NCBI RefSeq assembly: GCF_001277235.1
Contig: NZ_CP012266.1
Location: forward strand, 1,612,001 to 1,676,000
Reading direction: 5' to 3'
DNA length: 64,000 nt
Source: Cronobacter dublinensis subsp. dublinensis LMG 23823
GTDB taxonomy: Bacteria; Pseudomonadota; Gammaproteobacteria; Enterobacterales; Enterobacteriaceae
Positions 59,786 through 64,000 of this stretch are shown piece by piece (within the stretch, counting starts at the first letter, position 1; every line of letters starts with the position of its first letter). The position numbers and the translations under genes were made by a program. The notes under the pieces were generated by a model. It did not search any database and was not told the DNA's origin. It saw nothing but the letters and a program-made list of their open reading frames with translations.

Positions 59786-60970
59786 TTACAGCACCAGACC
59801 GGCGAAGGCTGCCGACAGTAAACTCACCAGCGTCGCGCTGTAGACCAGGCGCAAACCAAAGCGTGACACCACGTTGCCCTGCGGCTCGTTCAGGCCCTTA
59901 ATCGCGCCCGCGACGATGCCGATAGAGGCGAAGTTCGCAAACGACACCAGAAACACCGACAGGATCCCAAGACCGCGCGGGGAGAGCGTCGCCGCGAGTT
60001 TTTGCAGTTCTATCATCGCGACAAACTCATTGGCCACCAGTTTGGTCGCCATAATGCCGCCTGCGGTGAGGGCGTCCGCCGCCGGAATGCCGATAAGCCA
60101 GGCGAGCGGATAGAAGACATAGCCCAGCAACTGCTGGAAGCTCATGCCGAACAGCGTCAGAAACAGCGCGTTCACGGCGCTGATAAGGGCGATAAAGCCA
60201 ATCAGCATCGCGAGAATAATCATCGCTACCTTGAAGCCCGCGAGAATGTACTCGCCGAGCATCTCAAAAAAGCTCTGGGACTCGTGCAGCTTTTCAAGCT
60301 TCACGTCCGGCTCGTCCTGCGGGCGCGCCGGGTTGATGACCGAGAGAACAATGAACGTGCTGAAAAGGTTAAGTACCAGGGCTGCCACCACATATTTCGC
60401 CTCGATCATCGACATATACGCGCCGACGATAGAGAGCGACACCGTGGACATCGCCGTCGCGGCCATCGTAAAGAGGCGGCGCGAGGAGAGATCGCCAAGC
60501 ACGCCTTTATAGGCGATAAAGTTTTCCGACTGGCCGAGGATCAGTGAACTCACCGCGTTAAAGGATTCCAGCTTGCCCATGCCGTTGACTTTCGACAGCA
60601 GCGTGCCGATAACGCGAATAAAAATCGGCAGAATACGCCAGTGTTGCAGGATGCCGATAAGCGCCGAGATGAACACGATAGGGCAGAGAACGCCGAGAAA
60701 CACAAAGGCGAGGCCTTTCTGGCTCATGCCGCCGAAGACGAAATCGGTGCCCTGGGCGGCGTAATGCAGCAGCGAAGTGAACGCGCCGGCAATTGACTGG
60801 ATAATCGTGAGCCCCGCCTGCGCGTGCAGAAAGAACCACGCGAGCGCCGCTTCGATAACAATCAGCTGGAGTATATAACGCAGGCGAATGCTTTTACGAT
60901 CAACGCTGGCAAGCCAGGCGAGCAGGAGTATCGCCAGCACGGCGAAAATAAAATGCAATAGGGTTGTCAT
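59786..60970 (-). CDS. NupC-family nucleoside permease
   Basis: 394 aa from the Met at 60970 (MTTLLHFIFAVLAILLLAWL), proton-coupled concentrative nucleoside transporter. Close to E. coli NupC (400 aa): LESFNAVSSLILGQSENFIAYKG, FFEMLGEYILAGFKVAMIIL, LVANEFVAMIELQKLA, NVVSRFGLRLVYSATLVS. NupC itself normally lies near ptsI-like or xapB-like neighbours elsewhere, so this is probably a second copy, or the only one relocated; I cannot tell from the window. The ATG at 61009 gives an N-terminus with no family match. No strong ribosome site at either. Confidence 0.88.
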   Translation of the reverse strand: MTTLLHFIFAVLAILLLAWLASVDRKSIRLRYILQLIVIEAALAWFFLHAQAGLTIIQSIAGAFTSLLHYAAQGTDFVFGGMSQKGLAFVFLGVLCPIVFISALIGILQHWRILPIFIRVIGTLLSKVNGMGKLESFNAVSSLILGQSENFIAYKGVLGDLSSRRLFTMAATAMSTVSLSIVGAYMSMIEAKYVVAALVLNLFSTFIVLSVINPARPQDEPDVKLEKLHESQSFFEMLGEYILAGFKVAMIILAMLIGFIALISAVNALFLTLFGMSFQQLLGYVFYPLAWLIGIPAADALTAGGIMATKLVANEFVAMIELQKLAATLSPRGLGILSVFLVSFANFASIGIVAGAIKGLNEPQGNVVSRFGLRLVYSATLVSLLSAAFAGLVL

Positions 60971-61009
60971 AGTTACGCAGGTGTCTGAAAGAATAATAGT
61001 TAGCCACAT

Positions 61010-61323
61010 TAAAACAGGGCGGTGAACAGCGCGCTAAGCATAATTTCCCGCATCGTTATCTGGCAAATGGAATAAGAAAAAGCGATGACAGAATATTTTT
61101 GTTATGAATATTTCTGACAGCGCAGAAGGGGGCGCGGCGCAGACGCCCGCAGATTTCGCTTATGGTTTACTCGGGTGACTACTCAACTTCGCAACTTTTA
61201 CACTTCGTCATACTTATCCCCACATTTCGCTTGTGTTTCTTTTGGCGGTAATGATAATCACTTTCACTCCCGTTTACGTTTCTTTGCATCAGTTGACCTG
61301 ATTTCACACTGACAGGTGCCCGA
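61010..61323. promoter_or_regulatory. divergent control region nucleoside permease / efeU
   Basis: 314 nt without a gene. The Fur box at 61247-61265 serves efeU. An AT-rich stretch with a loose repeat (AATATTTTTG and GAATATTTCTG) lies at about 61092-61115. Nothing else recognisable. Confidence 0.55.
61247..61265 (+). promoter_or_regulatory. Fur box of efeUOB
   Basis: GGTAATGATAATCACTTTC matches the 19-bp Fur box GATAATGATAATCATTATC at 16 of 19 positions, 59 nt before the efeU start. Repression by Fur in iron-rich cells is expected. Confidence 0.85.
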
Positions 61324-62154
61324 ATGTTTGTTCCTTTTCTGATTATGCTGCGTGAAGGCCTTGAAGCAGCGCTCATCGTCAGCCTTATCGCCAGCTACCT
61401 CAAGCGCACCCAGCGCGGCAACTGGCTCGGCGTGATGTGGGTCGGCGTGTTTCTCGCCGCCGCGCTCTGCCTGGGCCTCGGTATTTTTATCAACGAAACC
61501 ACCGGCGAGTTCCCGCAAAAAGAGCAGGAGCTGTTCGAGGGCATCGTGGCGGCCATCGCCGTTGTGATCCTCACCTGGATGGTGTTCTGGATGCGTAAAG
61601 TCTCCCGCAATGTGAAAGGCGAGCTGGAGCAGGCGGTGGATCGCGCGCTCAAACGCCCCGGCGGGCACGGCTGGGCGCTGGTGATGATGGTCTTTTTCGC
61701 CGTGGCGCGAGAAGGGCTGGAGTCGGTCTTTTTCCTGCTGGCCGCGTTTGGCCAGGATGTCGGGATCTGGCCGCCGCTCGGCGCGATGCTGGGCCTCGGA
61801 ACCGCCGTGGTGCTCGGATTCCTGCTTTACTGGGGCGGCATACGGCTTAATCTTGGCGCGTTTTTCCGCTGGACCAGCCTGTTTATTCTGCTGGTGGCCG
61901 CGGGCCTGGCGGCGGGCGCCGTTCGCGCGTTCCATGAGGCTGGCCTGTGGAATCACTTTCAGGCGGTGGCGTTTGATTTCAGCGGTGTGCTTTCCACGCA
62001 CTCGCTCACCGGCACGCTGCTCGAAGGCATTTTCGGCTACCAGGAAGCGCCGACCGTCAGCGAAGTGGCGGCATGGTTTATCTATCTGATCCCGGCGCTG
62101 GCGCTCTACGCGCTGCCGGCTCGCGCCGACGCGCGGGTCTCCGGGAACGCCTGA
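61324..62154 (+). CDS. efeU: ferrous iron permease EfeU
   Basis: 276-aa FTR1/OFeT family inner-membrane permease. Two REGLE motifs in membrane helices (residues 10-14 and 129-133) carry the iron ligands. Seven hydrophobic segments. The frame is intact, unlike E. coli K-12, where efeU is broken by a frameshift. First gene of efeUOB; works with periplasmic EfeO and EfeB to take up iron at low pH. Confidence 0.95.
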   Translation: MFVPFLIMLREGLEAALIVSLIASYLKRTQRGNWLGVMWVGVFLAAALCLGLGIFINETTGEFPQKEQELFEGIVAAIAVVILTWMVFWMRKVSRNVKGELEQAVDRALKRPGGHGWALVMMVFFAVAREGLESVFFLLAAFGQDVGIWPPLGAMLGLGTAVVLGFLLYWGGIRLNLGAFFRWTSLFILLVAAGLAAGAVRAFHEAGLWNHFQAVAFDFSGVLSTHSLTGTLLEGIFGYQEAPTVSEVAAWFIYLIPALALYALPARADARVSGNA

Positions 62155-62210
62155 TTTTTTTGCCGCGCCCGTGCGCGGCTTAGTTACAACATACTTTAGA
62201 GGGATGGGTC

Positions 62211-63338
62211 ATGACGAAACAACTTCGCCGCAGCGCGCTTTCCGTGACGCTGCTGGCGCTTATCAGCGCCGCTTTTACCGCACAGGCGGCCGATATTCCG
62301 CAGGTGAAAGTGACCGTAAACGATAAACAGTGCGAGCCGATGATGCTCACGGTGAACGCCGGGAAAACGCAGTTCGTTATTCTGAACCACAGCCAGAAGG
62401 CGCTGGAGTGGGAAATTCTTAAAGGCGTGATGGTGGTGGAAGAGCGTGAAAACATCGCGCCGGGCTTCAGCCAGAAAATGACCGCCAACCTTGAGCCAGG
62501 CGAATATGACATGACCTGCGGCCTGCTGAGCAACCCGAAAGGCAAGCTTATCGTCAAAGCCGCGGGCAGCGAGAAAGCGGCGGCGAAAAGCGAGCTGATG
62601 TCGCTGGAAGGCGCGGTGACTGACTATAAAGCCTGGGTCACGACGGAAACCGCCGCGCTGGTCTCCGGCACCAAAGCTTTCACCGACGCGGTGAAAGCGG
62701 GCGATATCGAAAAAGCCAAATCCCTGTACGCTCCGACCCGCCAGCACTACGAGCGTATCGAGCCTATCGCTGAACTCTTCTCGGATCTCGACGGCAGCAT
62801 TGACGCCCGCGAAGACGATTACGAGCAGAAAGCGGCCGACCCGAAATTCACCGGCTTCCACCGTCTGGAAAAAGCGCTCTTTGGCGATAACAGCGTCAAA
62901 GGCATGGAGCAGTACGCCGATAAACTCAACAGCGACGTGCTGGAGCTGCAAAAACGCATCAGCGAACTGGCGTTCCCGCCGGGTAAAGTGGTGGGCGGCG
63001 CAGCGGGCCTGATTGAAGAAGTGGCGGCCAGCAAAATCAGCGGCGAAGAAGATCGCTACAGCCACACCGACCTGTGGGATTTCCAGGCCAACATCGACGG
63101 CGCGCAGAAAATCGTCAACCTGCTGCGTCCGCAGCTGCAAAAAGAGAACGCGCCGCTGCTTGCGAAAGTGGATGCGAACTTCAAAAAAGTGGACGCTATT
63201 CTCGCGAAATACCGTACCAAAGACGGCTTTGAGACCTACGACAAGCTGACCGACGCTGATCGTAATGCGCTGAAAGGACCCATTACGGCGCTTGCGGAAG
63301 ATCTCTCCTTACTGCGCGGCGTGCTCGGGCTGGATTAA
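62211..63338 (+). CDS. efeO: iron uptake protein EfeO
   Basis: 375-aa periplasmic protein with signal peptide ending ...AFTAQAADIPQ. N-terminal cupredoxin domain (about residues 28-125, KVTVNDKQCEPMMLTVNAGK) and C-terminal M75 peptidase-like domain with the HxxE motif (FHRLEKALFGD). It is thought to bind iron and hand it to EfeU. AGAGGGATG-like site before the ATG. 56 nt after efeU. Confidence 0.95.
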   Translation: MTKQLRRSALSVTLLALISAAFTAQAADIPQVKVTVNDKQCEPMMLTVNAGKTQFVILNHSQKALEWEILKGVMVVEERENIAPGFSQKMTANLEPGEYDMTCGLLSNPKGKLIVKAAGSEKAAAKSELMSLEGAVTDYKAWVTTETAALVSGTKAFTDAVKAGDIEKAKSLYAPTRQHYERIEPIAELFSDLDGSIDAREDDYEQKAADPKFTGFHRLEKALFGDNSVKGMEQYADKLNSDVLELQKRISELAFPPGKVVGGAAGLIEEVAASKISGEEDRYSHTDLWDFQANIDGAQKIVNLLRPQLQKENAPLLAKVDANFKKVDAILAKYRTKDGFETYDKLTDADRNALKGPITALAEDLSLLRGVLGLD

Positions 63339-63343
63339 GCATT

Positions 63344-64000
63344 ATGCAAGAACATGATAATCACGGCGTGCCGCAACCGGCGCGCCGCCGTCTGCTGAAG
63401 GGCCTCGGCGCGCTGACCGGCGCGCTCGCGGTTACCGGCGGTTGTCCGGTCGCGCATGGCGCGCAGACCAAAAGCGCGCCGGGCACGCTCTCCCCGGATG
63501 CGCGCGCCCAGACGCAGCCGTTTTACGGCGCGCATCAGGCCGGCATTCTGACGCCGCAGCAGGCGTCAATGATGCTGGTGGCGTTCGATGTGCTGGCGGC
63601 GGACAAGGCCGACCTCGAACGGCTGTTCCGCCTGCTGACCGACCGTATCGCGTTTTTAACCACGGGCGGACCGGCGCCGCAAACGCCGAACCCGCGCCTG
63701 CCGCCGATGGATTCCGGTATTCTCGGGCCGGTTATCGCCCCGGATAACCTGACCATCACGGTGTCGCTGGGCCGGTCGCTGTTCGACGCGCGCTACGGGC
63801 TTGCGGCAAAGATGCCGAAAAAGCTGCAAAAGATGGAGCGTTTCCCGAACGACTCGCTGGACGCGGCGCTGTGCCATGGCGATCTTCTGCTGCAAATCTG
63901 CGCCAATACGCAGGACACGGTTATCCATGCGCTGCGCGACATCATTAAGCACACGCCCGACCTGCTGAGCGTGCGCTGGAAACGTGAAGGGTTTATCTCC
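63344..64000 (+). CDS. efeB: deferrochelatase/peroxidase EfeB, 5' part
   Basis: 219 codons visible, open to the right edge; the full protein is about 423 aa. Dyp-type haem peroxidase of the EfeUOB importer. A twin-arginine signal (ARRRLLKGLGALTGALAV) shows Tat export. Then APGTLSPDARAQTQPFYGAH, HQAGILTPQQASMMLVAFDV and LCHGDLLLQICANTQDTVIH match E. coli EfeB. The catalytic region lies beyond the window. Start 5 nt after the efeO stop. Confidence 0.95.
   Translation, partial: MQEHDNHGVPQPARRRLLKGLGALTGALAVTGGCPVAHGAQTKSAPGTLSPDARAQTQPFYGAHQAGILTPQQASMMLVAFDVLAADKADLERLFRLLTDRIAFLTTGGPAPQTPNPRLPPMDSGILGPVIAPDNLTITVSLGRSLFDARYGLAAKMPKKLQKMERFPNDSLDAALCHGDLLLQICANTQDTVIHALRDIIKHTPDLLSVRWKREGFIS

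Noticed and set aside
1..64000. CRISPR array, prophage or plasmid-type origin
   Set aside because: No regularly spaced direct repeats, phage structural genes, integrase or replication genes were found anywhere in the window.

Overview
The window reads as an ordinary, GC-rich stretch of an enterobacterial chromosome. Gene content and order follow the E. coli pepN–ompA–serT–rut–put–efe segment closely: pepN, ssuEADCB, pyrD, zapC, ycbX, rlmKL, uup, pqiABC, rmf, fabA, ycbZ, matP, ompA, sulA, sxy, yccS, yccF, helD, mgsA, yccU, hspQ, rlmI, yccX, tusE, yccA, serT, then yccJ, wrbA, ymdF, rutABCDEFG/rutR, putA/putP and efeUOB. Protein divergence from E. coli and the accessory genes suggest Cronobacter or a near relative. 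That genus call is an inference.

Layout. 1–34.2 kb is core: the 3' part of aminopeptidase N; the sulfonate-sulfur operon ssuEADCB (minus strand); pyrimidine synthesis (pyrD) and division (zapC); a 23S rRNA methylase and ABC-F block (rlmKL-uup); the PqiABC lipid-transport block; ribosome hibernation (rmf), whose 55-codon gene is easily missed; unsaturated fatty-acid synthesis (fabA) with FadR and FabR operators; ompA, sulA (LexA box) and sxy; then a run of small housekeeping genes. An OppA/MppA-type binding protein with no transporter sits between yccA and serT.

34.4–45.4 kb is the accessory region between tRNA-Ser(UGA) and yccJ. It starts with three type VI secretion genes (TssA-like, TssE, VasL-like) without the rest of the apparatus. 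Next comes a minus-strand operon: Tsx/OmpK-like outer-membrane channel, Cys-type sulfatase, radical-SAM sulfatase-maturating enzyme, and a double zinc-ribbon protein resembling IS1 InsA at its N-terminus. A perfect CRP half-site pair lies at about -41.5 of a predicted promoter for this operon. Divergent to it is a lower-GC aryl-sulfate sulfotransferase gene whose product lacks an evident signal peptide. I read this as a sulfate-ester uptake, hydrolysis and transfer locus.

45.4–64 kb returns to core: yccJ-wrbA, the KGG stress protein ymdF, the complete uracil-degradation operon rutABCDEFG with divergent rutR (sigma-54 promoter, NtrC-like sites and a RutR box visible), the proline pair putA/putP with GTTGCA operators between them, a DUF3574-type lipoprotein, a NupC-like nucleoside permease, and the EfeUOB iron importer behind a strong Fur box. 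efeB runs off the right end.
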